The notes below the pieces were generated by a model. The model did not search any database. It had not been told where the DNA came from and was given only the letters and a program-made list of their open reading frames with translations. A stretch of DNA of 30,103 bases, taken from assembly GCA_024220525.1 (NCBI GenBank), contig JAMYWO010000354.1, forward strand, positions 6,584 to 36,686. Direction: 5' to 3'. Both the position numbers and the translations under genes were made by a program. How positions within the stretch are numbered: position 1 is the first letter of the stretch; every line of letters begins with the position of its first letter. This DNA is from Cochliopodium minus (lineage: Eukaryota > Discosea > Himatismenida > Cochliopodiidae). Positions 1-10,362 of this stretch are shown piece by piece.

Positions 1-2903
1 CAATGATATCGATATTTGAAATAAAGTTATTTGAGGTTTTATTAGAGAAAGTCCATGCCCATTGTGAAATAACAAACTCACAGCTGATGTTAAATTGATT
101 TGGATCTATTTTGATTGGATTTGTTGGACAATATTGACAGTTTTCAACTTGATAATAACAAACAGGGTTTATTTGAATAGAACAGTTGCTTCCCAAGTAT
201 CCTGTAGAACAAAGACAAGTATTTGGAGAAACACACTTTCCATTGTTGTTACAATTATTTAGTGATGAGCAATCTGAAACACTGCAATTAGCTTCTAACC
301 ATCCATTTGAACAAAAACATTCATTTGGAGCTTTACATTCTCCATGAGAATTACAATCATTCAGAGAAGAACAATCTGGAACACTGCAATTAGCTCCTAA
401 CCATCCATTTGAACAAAGGCATTCATTTGGAGCTCTACATTCTCCATGAGAATTACAATCATTCAGAGATGAACAATTTGGAGTTTTACAATCATTTCCT
501 GACCATCCTGAAATACATTCACAACTATTTGGAGATGTACACAATCCATTTCCTGAACAATTATTTTGTGGAGAGCAATCTGGAACATTGCAATCATTTC
601 CAATCCAACCACCAAAACAACTACATTTTTCTGGAGCTGAACAAATACCATGTGAATTACATTCATTTAAATTTGAACAATTTGCAAAACTACAATTATT
701 TCCAAACCAACCTTCAAAACAAGTACACTCATTTGGATTTGAACAATTTCCATTTGAATTACAATTATTCAATGAAGAACAATTTGGTGTGCCACAATCA
801 TTTCCCAACCAAAATGAATTACACGAACAATTATTGGGAGAAACACATGTACCATGAGGATTGGGTGTGTTACTATTACAATCATTTAATGAAGAACAAT
901 TTGCAACTGAACAACTGTTTCCAGACCACCCATTAGAGCAGTTACAACTGTTTGGAGCAATACAACCTCCATTCCCACTACAATCATTTAATGATGAGCA
1001 ATTTGCAGTTGAACAATCACTTCCATACCACCCAGAAATACAAGAACAAGTATTTAATCCAATACAAATACCTTTCCCATTACAACTTTTAAGAGATGAG
1101 CAATCAGGGCATCCTATAGTACAATTACATTCTCCAAAACTATAACCTAAAAAAAAAATTAAAGTTTATTTTAATTAAAGATAAATTCTTTTTATTTTAT
1201 TTACCATACTCTGACAACAATCTATTTCCCCCCCATATTGAAATTTGGTCGAATTTAGAAAGGATATTTATATAGAGATCTGAACAGTTCAAGCCTTCTA
1301 TTTTGCTTGCATCATAAGATGTATTGAATTGATATGAAGAATTTTCATAATAAACGTTTTCATAAACCAGAGAAATATTGGTAAAAGAAGTCCCAATGAT
1401 GTATCCCGTCGATGTGATATTATTCACAAATATTTTAGATTGTGAGTATGAATTTCTAATTGAAAATCCACCTGTTTCAAAAAATTAAAAATCAACTTTA
1501 ATGAATTAATTGAAAATTTTTTACTGTCGACATTTAGAAAACCAACTAACCCTCCAACTCCATTCTGAGCACTTAAATTATTAGATTGACAATAAGAGTT
1601 CTCAATTAATACATTTGTTCCCTCTATTTGACCTACGAGCCCTCCTACTGTTGAGCTATTGATCGAGATAACGGATACATTCGCGCTTACATATAAATTG
1701 GATAAATAAGCAACATTTTGGGTAGATCTATTATAATTTATTGATTCAAATTTAAAACGATTGAATAATATCAAAAAGTACCCAATAACTCCTCCTACGA
1801 GATTTAGTGGTGCTATTATTACACCGTTTTGAGTACCAATATTAGTTGCTGTTGAATTGGACCTCATCCATCCCACTATTCCTTTTTATTAAAAAAGAGA
1901 TAAAATATTAACTTTATGATAAATATAAAAATCTTTATTAATAAATAAAAACTTAAAAAAGATTTAAATCTAAAAAATAAATATTACAAGAAAAAATTTA
2001 ATTTTTCTTACCTCCTATTGTTCTTCCAGTCAAAGAAAATATTATTTGATTGTTTGGATATTTTGGAAATCCTAAGTTATGGCAATCCATAAAAATATTG
2101 TTAGATTCTGCCACACCTGCCTTTGAATTTCCATTTTTTAATTTTAATAATTAAAAATTAAATTTCTTTTTTTTTACTATTCCTCCTATATTATTTTGAT
2201 CAGCCCAAACAAATGTATTTTTCACCGAAACATTTTTGATTATTGAATTTTCAATCTGTCCAATAATTCCTCCTTCAAGAAATTTTAATGAGATTTTAAA
2301 ATAATAAAAATTATCTTAATATTTACCACAACAACACGAGGAACAGTTTATTGTATTTTGTTGATCATCATTATCTGTTGTGAGAGTGATATTTTCGAAA
2401 GAAATATTATAACCATTTCCCATCAGAGATCCAGAGTACTGTGCACCAACCAAATTTATATTTTGAATCACCTATAATCATAATAATTAAGATAATTCAT
2501 ATATTTGGTTATCCAATATATAGATTTTTTTATCGTGTTAAAAACATATAATAATCTTATAAAAAATTAATTAGTGGTATATTATTTTTTTTACGAGATT
2601 TCGGATCGATGATCCATTTCCAAAGCTAAATAATCCTGCATCTGCAGTTCCGGTGGAAATTGTTAAATTAATTATTTTATGGTTATTTCCATCAAATATT
2701 CCTTTGAATTTGCTCATTGAACTTCCAATGGGCGAAAAATTGTAGGATGAGCAATTTATATCCATCAAAAGAGTATATTTCACGTTGTTATTGTTTGTCA
2801 TCATATTTTGTAATTCTCCACAATTAGAGATATTAAATGATTGCTCTTTAGAAATAACTATCAACAAAGATATCAAAATAATCATTGAAAGAAGAGATTT
2901 CAT
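1..2903 (-). CDS. Surface protein A: GLUG repeats + nine EGF repeats + Cys module (3' end outside window)
   Basis: Exons, 5' to 3' on the minus strand: 2903-2595, 2471-2327, 2272-2178, 2120-2012, 1881-1525, 1471-1205 and 1146-1, with all phases consistent (809 codons seen). The start at 2903 gives a signal peptide (MKSLLSMIILISLLIVIS); an ATG at 2921 in the same frame would add six mostly basic residues. Residues about 30-425 carry GLUG-like repeats (GGIIGQIENSIIKNV, GGLVGQIEGTNVLIENSYC) expected to form an extracellular beta-solenoid. Residues about 428-750 are nine EGF repeats. Residues 752-809 match the Cys module of genes B and C (PVCYYQVENCQYCPT, then FNISC and WTF). Many N-x-S/T sites. 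By analogy with B and C a transmembrane helix should follow beyond base 1. Role inferred only: cell-surface adhesion or recognition. The family resemblance is clear; the function is unknown. Confidence 0.85.
172..1146 (-). repeat. Array of nine EGF-like repeats (about 35 residues each)
   Basis: Read on the minus strand, a unit of the type CSSLNDCNSHGECKAPNECF followed by CSNGWLGANC recurs nine times. Six cysteines per unit and a Gly-Trp/Tyr-x-Gly turn fit EGF/tenascin-type repeats. Units differ by many substitutions, so the array is older than the mucin repeats of genes B and C. It sits in one large exon exactly where B and C have their mucin stalk. Confidence 0.85.
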
Positions 2904-3083
2904 TTTTTTTTTTGAAATCATTTGATTAATCTTGATCCCTCATTCAAAGACAAACACTACATCATTCTCCTTACTTTCATTCTTGACATCAGATAAAAAA
3001 ATCAAAACAACAGAAAACTCATCCATCCCCTCCTTGATCATCAAACACTAGATGAAGAATCCTTCTTTTGGGTCAAACAAGGG
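2904..3083. promoter_or_regulatory. Divergent intergenic region between gene A and the LRR gene
   Basis: About 180 bases separate the two start codons. The piece 2997-3083 stays open in the LRR reading frame and reads like protein (…HPLLDHQTLDEESFFWVKQG), so the LRR gene may begin further upstream or have an unseen 5' exon. No recognisable control element is visible. Confidence 0.4.
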
Positions 3084-3290
3084 ATGATTTGGTTCCAGAT
3101 CCTTGACAAAGTAGCAATACATCATCCAACATCAGAAGAAAAAGTAACTTACAAATACCGTGAACACAAAGGTATTAAAAGAATTAATTCAAGATACAAT
3201 CCCAACAATTTCACAGTTCCATGCATTGAAAAGATTGGTCCCACCAAAAGTAATNTTTATTTTTTATTTTTTATTTTTTATTTTTTATTT

Positions 3291-3326
<36 letters not shown>

Positions 3327-5178
3327 ATTTTTTATTTTGTTATTTTTTATTCATTTATTTATTTTTAAATTAAATTTTTTTAATTATATTTCCGCATTTG
3401 TTATTTTTTATTCATTTTTAAAAGGGAAAGAATTCTTTGCATGCAAAGAACTGACCGAAGTGAACCTGAGCAACAACAAAATAGAGAAGATCGAAAAGTT
3501 GTTTGGAAAGGGGTGCAAGAAATTTGTGCAATTAGAACTCAAAGAAAACTTGCTTTCCTCCTTTGACTTTTCTTCATTTGAACACTTAACTTATGTTGAT
3601 TTGTCTCACAACAAATTGAAAGATTTTCCCAAATCTGTTTCTTCTTGTAAGGGTTTGAAGCACTTGGATTTGTCTCACAATCTCATCAAGTCTTTGCCCA
3701 CCAAGGAGAAAGAGTTTGGTACCAAACTTTTGTTTCTTTTCTTCTTAACATTTATTTTTTGTTAAAATTTTTTTTTTTATTCCATTTAAATTTATATTGT
3801 TTTATTTTATTCATTTTTACACGCTTTTTTTTTTTGCTCTTTTTATTTTTAAATTTTAATTTTTACATTTATTTTCACACTCTTTTTTTTTTTTTTTTTG
3901 CTTTTTATTTTTAATTAAAAATATTAGTTATTTAATTTTTTATATAATTTAAATTTTTTTTACATTTTTTATTAGAGGGTTTTCAAAACAAATTTGAATT
4001 TATAAAAATTGATCATTTTATTTTATTATTTTTCATAAACAAATTTTTCATAAAAATAATTTTTCATCATTTTTTTTTTTTAAAAAATTTTTAAACATTT
4101 GAAAATTTTTGTTGATTTCATCAAATTTTTTTTTTTTTTAAAAAAAACAGGAAATATGATAGAAATAACAAGGTTGAACTTGAGGGACAACAAGATAGAA
4201 ACTTTGGACAAATTTCCTTTTCAGGGGTTCACTTTTTTGACTGACTTTGACGCCTCCAACAACTTTATCACCTCCTTGCCCTCCACTTTGGCTTCATTGG
4301 ATTCCCTCACCAAATTGAATTTGTCTTGCAACAGGTTAACTGATATCACCAAGTTAGATTGGCAGGTAATTTTTAATATTTAATTTTTAATTTTAATTTT
4401 TAATTTTTAATTTTTAATTTTTAATTTTTATTTTTTAATTTTTATTTTTTATTTTTTATTTTTTATTTTTTATTTTTTATTTTTTATTTTTTATTTTATA
4501 TTTTTATTTTTATTTTTATTTTTTAAACAAGTTCCAAGAGCAAAAAATCCATAAAACTCAGAGTCAGTATTGTGTTGATTACTACCTCTATCGCTTTGCT
4601 TTTGCAGATCATCTACTTGCTCTACATCACATTCGGTTCCTTCCCCAACATCTCCTTCGCTGTCGCCAACTATTTTGTTGTAGAATTGTAATTTATTTTT
4701 TAATTATTTAATTTTTATTTATTTTTATCATTTTTATTTTTATATATTTTTTTATTTTTATTTCTTGTTTATTTTTATTTTTATTTTAATAATTTTTGTC
4801 ATTATTTATTTTTTTATTTTCATTAATTAAAAAAAGTTTTTATTTTTATTTATTTTTGATTCTTCTCTTTTATTTTTTGTATTTTGTATTTTTTATTTTT
4901 TTTATTTTTTTTCATTTTTATTTTTTTATCATTTTTATTTTTAAATTTATTTTTATTTATTTTTTATCACTTTATATTTATATTTTTATTTTATTTTCAT
5001 TTTTAATATCAGAATTCCTGCTTATTTGTTGTTCCTTGTTTTCTTCCCTGTCTCTTTGGAGAAAATCAAGAATTTCAAGACTAGTGGCGGCACGAGCGAG
5101 ACCAACTCCAGAACCAAAGGAACCGAATTGTCTGATAGAAAGCAAAGTGTTAAAAAGTTTGATGAGAATAGCAACTGA
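3084..5178 (+). CDS. Leucine-rich repeat protein with two-helix, TOM1-like membrane C-terminus
   Basis: Exons 3084-3249, 3425-3718, 4151-4365, 4539-4687 and 5013-5178; phases fit throughout, giving about 329 residues (an acceptor at 3430 would drop two). Six or seven LRRs are visible (LTEVNLSNNKIEKI, LTYVDLSHNKLKDFP, LKHLDLSHNLIKSLP, ITRLNLRDNKIETL, LTKLNLSCNRLTDI). The last two exons encode two hydrophobic segments (VLITTSIALLLQIIYLLYIT and IPAYLLFLVFFPV) with the spacing and Asn-Tyr-Phe-x-Val-Glu-x-x-Pro pattern of the last two helices of THH1/TOM1/TOM3-type seven-helix proteins, then a polar tail ending in TGA. The other five helices are absent, so this is either a true fusion or two genes joined by assembly across simple-repeat introns. 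Introns 3719-4150 and 4688-5012 hold only T-rich sequence. The start is uncertain. Confidence 0.6.
3256..3331 (+). repeat. Intronic (TTTTTTA)n heptamer tract next to an ambiguous base
   Basis: Perfect to near-perfect heptamers inside intron 1 of the LRR gene. The single N at 3255 lies at its left edge and marks uncertain sequence. Confidence 0.9.
4381..4530 (+). repeat. Intronic TTTTTAA/TTTTTTA tandem tract
   Basis: Intron 3 of the LRR gene is almost wholly made of TTTTTAA units passing into TTTTTTA units. It lies exactly between the LRR-coding and the membrane-coding exons, where an assembly join would be hard to detect. Confidence 0.9.
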
Positions 5179-5636
5179 AAACAAAAAACAAAAAAACTTG
5201 GTTTTAAAGAATACTTTTAATTTTGAATTAAAATTGAATTTTGCATTATTTAATTTAAATATGATTGGAAAAATCAAAATTGCTTGTGGGGATGTTCAAT
5301 AATATTACGAGACTTTAATTTTTTAGTAAAAACTTTTAAATCCGCTAACAAAGGTGTCTAATTTGCTGGCAAAAAAAGTAAAATTCTCAAAAAAATTCCA
5401 GTCTTGATACTCTCCTCTATAAATGGTCCAAATTAGTGATTTGGTCAAGAATCATCTTGAAATGTAAAAAAGATTTATATTTAAAAACAATAATCAAAGA
5501 CATGCATGTAATAAATCTATTTTTTCCAACAATTTATAAATGTGATCCCTGTTGCTCCCTGTTAACTAGCTCTATTTTGAGTTAAAACAGGCTGTTTCCT
5601 ATAGTTTGGGATAAATAAAATTTTATTGCAAAAAAA
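5179..5636. other. Intergenic region, no gene seen
   Basis: 458 AT-rich bases between two plus-strand genes. No open frame with protein-like composition and no tRNA-like fold were seen. A short direct repeat of CCCTGTT lies near 5548-5566. It should contain the LRR gene's 3' end and the promoter of the membrane protein gene; neither is marked by a motif I can recognise. Confidence 0.4.
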
Positions 5637-7070
5637 ATGGAATTATCAATTTATGAAATTATAATTTTGAAAATCTTTGCAATGATAAATCTCCTCTCCT
5701 TCACAATTCTCAACTCATTATATTGTTTTTTCTTCATAATCTATAATGGGATTTTTTGTAAATATGAACTTTTTTATTCATCGGTAGCAATTTTCTTAAT
5801 CTTCACTTTGATATTTTCAAATTTGATGTGCTTTATGGTGAATGGATTTCAATTTCAATTCAAAAAAAATTTCACTCTCTATTTCAAGATCTTTTCTTTT
5901 ATCTATATTTTGGTTATTCTCAATCTAATTATCCAATCTCTAATTTGGTATATAACAACAGACACAGTTTTAACAAAATCCAAATATTGTTACTATAATA
6001 TCCTAATTCCAACCTTATACTCTCCAATTGTTTTGGCAACATGTAATTACATATAGTTTTTTTTTTTTCAAAGTGATTTTCTTTATTTTTCAAAGTGATT
6101 TTCTTTATCTTTCATTATTTCAGAAACATACAAAATTTTCACGTTGCTTCCGAAGAAAGTTCAATTTCAGTAGAGCCCAAGTTCAATTGTGCATGTAACA
6201 AAAAAATAACTTTCTTTGTTTTTGCCTCCATAACAATAGTCGCTCTCTCTGCCACCTTTTTTATCTTAATCTCTCTTGGAAGGTATAATGTTCCAGTAAC
6301 AACAAATTACCCTATTACATTGGCAAACACACTAATAATTTCCAGAACATTTACTGATGAAATTTCTTGTATCTATTATACGAGTAAGGATCCAAATTGT
6401 AGGATATATGTCTTTGAAAAAATAGACAAGCCAAATTTATTTTATTATAAAATTCTAAATCTAACATTTAATCAAGAAACTTCGGACAAAAACTCTACCT
6501 TTTATCTCAACAATGCTTCTAAAATAGAAATTATTAACCCAAACAACCAACTTTTTAAATTCTGCCAATCAAATTATTCGGGTTTATTTGAAACAGTATC
6601 TAATGAAACATGTATAATTAGAACAGAAGCAAGTGTAACAAGTTTAATTTTTTTTTATTTAATTTTAAATTTGAAAAAAGTTTTTTTATGAAACCAGAGG
6701 ACAGGAATTAATAAATTTTGAATATTTCAATGATAATCCAAATTTTAAAATGAACTTAGAAATGAACGTTTATAATAGTTCCGATGGAACAATTTGTTCT
6801 AACTCTAAGATATTTGGAAATAATTACCCTGCTTGTAGATTGAATGGACTAGATTACTTTGTGTTGCTAGAAGATAACTCAAAAATTTTGAAACAGCTTG
6901 TCATTGAAAAAGGAGTTACAAATCCTTCTTTGTGGATTGACTTGTTTGTTATACTTTCTGTTCTTATTTTGGTAGTTGTGGTTTCAGTATTATACATTAG
7001 AAAATTGAATAGAGACATCTTCAACGAAAAATGGAAAGAGGAGAACATTGAAAGTAAAAATTTAAACTGA
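5637..7070 (+). CDS. Six-helix membrane protein with large glycosylated loop, unknown function
   Basis: Exons 5637-6042, 6096-6634 and 6681-7070 give 444 residues. I do not recognise the family. Four hydrophobic helices lie in the first 160 residues; the fourth is completed only by joining exons 1 and 2 (…ILIPTLYSPIVLAT + LIFFIFHYF). After a polar, Cys-containing linker comes helix 5 (ITFFVFASITIVALSATFFI), then about 220 residues with several N-x-S/T sites (NLT, NST, NAS, NYS, NET) and paired cysteines, which must be extracytoplasmic. Helix 6 follows (LFVILSVLILVVVVSVLYI), with a charged cytoplasmic tail ending in TGA. The exon 2 acceptor lies in the second copy of a 22-base duplication; use of the first copy would truncate the protein. 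The exon 3 acceptor at 6680 is supported by phase but lacks a pyrimidine tract. Confidence 0.75.
6069..6112 (+). repeat. 22-base tandem duplication carrying two candidate splice acceptors
   Basis: The unit beginning CAAAGTGATTTTCTTTAT occurs twice, 22 bases apart (AG at 6073 and at 6095). Only the second acceptor keeps the frame open; the first leads to a stop after about 40 residues. Confidence 0.85.
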
Positions 7071-7206
7071 AATAAAAATAATGCAACTTTAATCATTAAG
7101 AAATAAAAATTGAAATTAAAGAGTTGTTGAAAAGTTAAATAAATTGATACATCCTTTTTCAGAACGGTTATTTAATTAAATAGTGTTTTAAATTACTCAT
7201 TTTAAT
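7071..7206. other. Convergent intergenic region
   Basis: 136 bases between the stop codons of the six-helix membrane protein (plus) and the RCC1-FYVE gene (minus). It must hold both 3' ends. AATAAA occurs just after the plus-strand stop, but such hexamers are common in this base composition. Confidence 0.5.
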
Positions 7207-10200
7207 TTATTTTGAAAAACAATCGTTGCACACTCTCACTGGAGAAGAGGATATATTATGAATAACTTTAGTCTTGCTTGAACAATAATAACAATACAAA
7301 CCACCACACATTCTATTTTAAAATTAATAATAAAAAAAAAAAATAATGTTAAATAAATTGATTTAAAATAAAAATAACTATAAAAAATAAAAATAAATTA
7401 ACAAAAATTAATTTCAATATTTTATTTACCGACAATGGTGTCTCCTGTTCCAAAAAGAGAAAGAAGATTTGCATGACAAACATATGCCTGATTCGAGATC
7501 ATCCATCCACTTGGGGGCCACAATTTGTTTTTCAACATCCTCTTTAGTTTCACTATTTAATGAAAAAAAAATCAAAAAAAATAAATTATCAAAGAAAAAA
7601 ATATTAAAAATAAATTATCAAAGAAAAAAATATTAAAAATAAATACTTTTTAAATATAAAATAAAAAAATGCTAAAAAATTTTTGTTAATAAAAATAATT
7701 TATTACTTTTCATCGTTTTTGATTTCTCCATCACGAATTTCTTTCAGTTGAATTTCTTCTTTGATTACTTCATTCTATTCAATTTAAAATTGGTTATTTA
7801 ATGAAGGTAAAAAATAAAAAGTTTTACATTTTTGTTAGTGGTAATCTCATCAACTTGTTCATTTTCCACACTCTCGTAATTAGAAATATAAAGCAAATTT
7901 TTGCTAAAATTATTTTTTTGGTCCTAATTGAATAAAAAATAAAAAAATCAAAATGATAAATGATAAATAAAAGTGAAAAATAAATAAAAAATAAAAAATA
8001 AAAAATAAAAAATAAAAAATAAAAAATAAAAAATAAAAAATAAAAAATAAAAAATAAATGAAAAATAAAAATGAAAAATAAACATTTTCTTCAATATCAG
8101 TTTTTCCATCAACTTCATCTTCAATAGGTTTGATTTGCTCTGTTTTATTTTCTTTGAAAGAAATGGTGATTTTGTTTTTGGGAGGGATGAAAGAGACCTT
8201 CGTCTTCTTTTTGGGGGAATATTGGGAAGAGTATAAGCTACATAGAGAAATAATGGCGGCACTCGGAATTTTTTTTAAGTCTGAATGATCGGAGATAAAT
8301 TGGAGACACAGAACTATTGTTAAAACTACGTTTTTGAAGTTAGTGGGGAAACAAGTCGAGTGGTTGTTGGATGACCATTCCTATTTAAAAAAAAAATTTT
8401 TAAAAAAAAAGATGTGAAAAAATAAAAAAAAAATTTATAGTTTTTATAAAAATAAAAAAAAAATAAAAAATTTTCAAAAAAATTTAAAAAATGCTGAAAT
8501 TTTAAAAACAGTTTTACAATTTTGGGCAACTGAAATTGATGGATGAGTTTGACAGATGGAAAGGATAGATTGACGGGTTTGGTTCGGTCAGCTTTGTCCC
8601 CAAGACCCAGCTGGCCAAAGGTATTGCTTCCACAAGAAAAAACTTCATTTTTATCTTTTTAAAAAATTTAATTTAAATAAAAAATAAATAAATAAAAATA
8701 AAAATAAAATGTTTTTTCTTTTTATTAAAAATTTTACTGTTTAAATAGAGAGTGTGGTTAAATCCTGTCGTTATGTGTTTGAATGAACCCTCCACTTTCT
8801 GAAAACGAAGCACATTTTGTTTGTTGCCAGTGAAAAGTTGCCCCGAGTCGTTATTTCCTGTCTCAAATAATTCTCCATTCTCTAAAAAAATTGATAATGA
8901 AAAAAATTTGTATTTAAAATGATTTTAATATGATTTAATAATTAAAAAATTAAAAAATTACTTGTGATGTAGAATGTGTGGGAGCCTCCACAATGCAAAG
9001 ATGCAAAATTAGCTTTCACATAAACAGGTTCGTTTTGATCCAAGGTGTTTCCAATTCCTAATCTTCCATCATTGTTTTTTCCGCAGCCATAAAATCCTTT
9101 TTCTTTTAAAAAAAATAATAAATTTTTTTTATTAAATAAATTAAGTTATTTGACAAATATTACTTGTCAGAAAAAATGTGTGATAAGTTCCACATATTAA
9201 ACTATCGGAAGGAAATTTGTGAACAAAAAAGGGTCTTTCTTTAATTTCTCCTTTGATGATGGGTGATCCCATCTGTCCAAACTTGTTGGAACCCAATCCA
9301 AATACTTCATTGTTATCTTTTCAATTTTAAAAAATAAAATAAAAAAAGAACAAAAAATATTTTGTGTAAAAATAAAATAAAATAAAATTTGCTCATTTTG
9401 AAATTTTTTTTACTTCTCAAGAAAAGAGCAAAATCCTTTCCACAACCAAACGACTTGACATTTTCTATTTTGATATGCACAAATTTATTGGTGTTGAATC
9501 CCATTGAAGGACATTGTCCAGTGAAGTGAATCGTGTCATCCACTTTTAAAATGTTTAAAAAATATTATAAAAAATAAAAAAATACCTTTTTGTATCATTG
9601 TAAAATCGGAAGATGCATATGCTCGTTTCACTTCGTCACATATCTTGACGAATTTAAACTCATTTGAATTCTTCCCTATACCTAATTGTCCCTTTTCGTT
9701 GTTTCCTTTTGGGAGATACAAAAAGTAAATGTATTTATTTAATTTTTATTATTTTAATTATTTTTTATTATTAATTTAATTGTATTTGCTTTGGGTATAA
9801 ATTTTATTTTATCTTTTAATTAGAAACTTTATTTTTCTTTACCGCATCCATAGAGTGTACCATTCACTATTGTGATTTTTTTTTTTCAATGAATTTAGGT
9901 TGAGGAAATAAATTTTAATAATTCAGTATTTATATGAATTGAGGTTAAAATAATTGAATTGAAATGGAATTTCTAACTTTCTAGGTAAAGACTGTGATTC
10001 TCTCCCAAGATTATGGCTTTGATGCATGGATTATTGCATATCTTGAAGGGATATGCTGTATCCACCCTTGTATGGCCAAGTTGACCAAAATTATTCTTTC
10101 CAAATCCAAAAAGATCCCCATTTTCTTTGTTTATCATGTTAAAAATGTCAGAATTTAGGTGAAATATTTTGTGTTTTTATTCAAAATTAAAATTTATATG

Positions 10201-10272
10201 AAATAGATATCACATACCCTTCAATATCAATGTATGTCTTGATGTAGAGCTTGTGGAAATATTATCTAACAT
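7207..10272 (-). CDS. RCC1 seven-bladed propeller protein with C-terminal FYVE zinc finger
   Basis: Fourteen exons, 5' to 3': 10272-10218, 10124-9978, 9866-9843, 9705-9586, 9542-9414, 9316-9164, 9102-8962, 8881-8738, 8654-8518, 8380-8084, 7923-7828, 7774-7707, 7552-7430 and 7312-7207; 579 residues, all phases consistent. Residues about 1-350 hold seven RCC1 blades (FGFGKNNFGQLG, YGCGGNNEKGQLG, FGLGSNKFGQMG, YGCGKNNDGRLG, SCGSNTFGQLG among them). Residues 351-~410 form a short module shared with the RCC1 gene at 19347. A polar acidic linker follows. Residues 519-579 are a full FYVE finger: W519-x-x-D522, RRHHCRMCG at 540-548, eight ligands (C528, C531, C544, C547, C552, C555, C573, C576) and the RVC motif. 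FYVE domains bind phosphatidylinositol 3-phosphate, so endosome or phagosome location is likely. RCC1-FYVE pairing is known from plant PH-RCC1-FYVE proteins; no PH domain is seen here. A guanine-exchange role is possible but unproven. Confidence 0.92.
7973..8056 (-). repeat. Intronic heptamer tract, T-rich on the coding strand
   Basis: (TAAAAAA)n on the plus strand, hence (TTTTTTA)n in the transcript of the minus-strand RCC1-FYVE gene. It fills most of the intron 7924-8083. Confidence 0.9.
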
Positions 10273-10362
10273 CTTTAATTTTCCACTTTTTTGTTTTTTT
10301 TTTATTTTAATTTTTTTTTCTGAAAATAAAAAAAAAATTCGAAAAGGAGATCAAATAGAGAA
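10273..10362. promoter_or_regulatory. 90-base divergent promoter region
   Basis: It separates the ATG of the RCC1-FYVE gene (10272, minus) from the ATG of the next membrane protein gene (10363, plus). The minus-gene side is T-rich on the plus strand and the plus-gene side A-rich, so each gene has an A-rich leader just before its start. No other motif is recognised. Confidence 0.6.

Noticed and set aside
409-1145. Plus-strand open frames rich in Asn, His, Phe and Gln across the EGF region
   Set aside because: They are antisense to nine EGF repeats with conserved cysteines on the minus strand. Repetition makes the reverse frames open too.
3160-3249. Alternative frame for LRR exon 1 (VLKELIQDTIPTISQ…)
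   Set aside because: It looks protein-like, but its phase at the donor 3250 does not fit the next exon, whereas the frame from 3084 does. It also has a stop at 3145 and no ATG.
3256-3360. Phe/Tyr/Leu/Ile-rich frames resembling transmembrane segments in T-rich tracts
   Set aside because: They are translations of (TTTTTTA)n inside introns flanked by phase-consistent splice sites; the same artefact appears in the other T-rich introns.
5179-5636. Possible tRNA or other structured RNA in the intergenic regions
   Set aside because: No T-loop consensus or paired arms could be found by eye here or at 19006-19346. A covariance-model scan would settle it.
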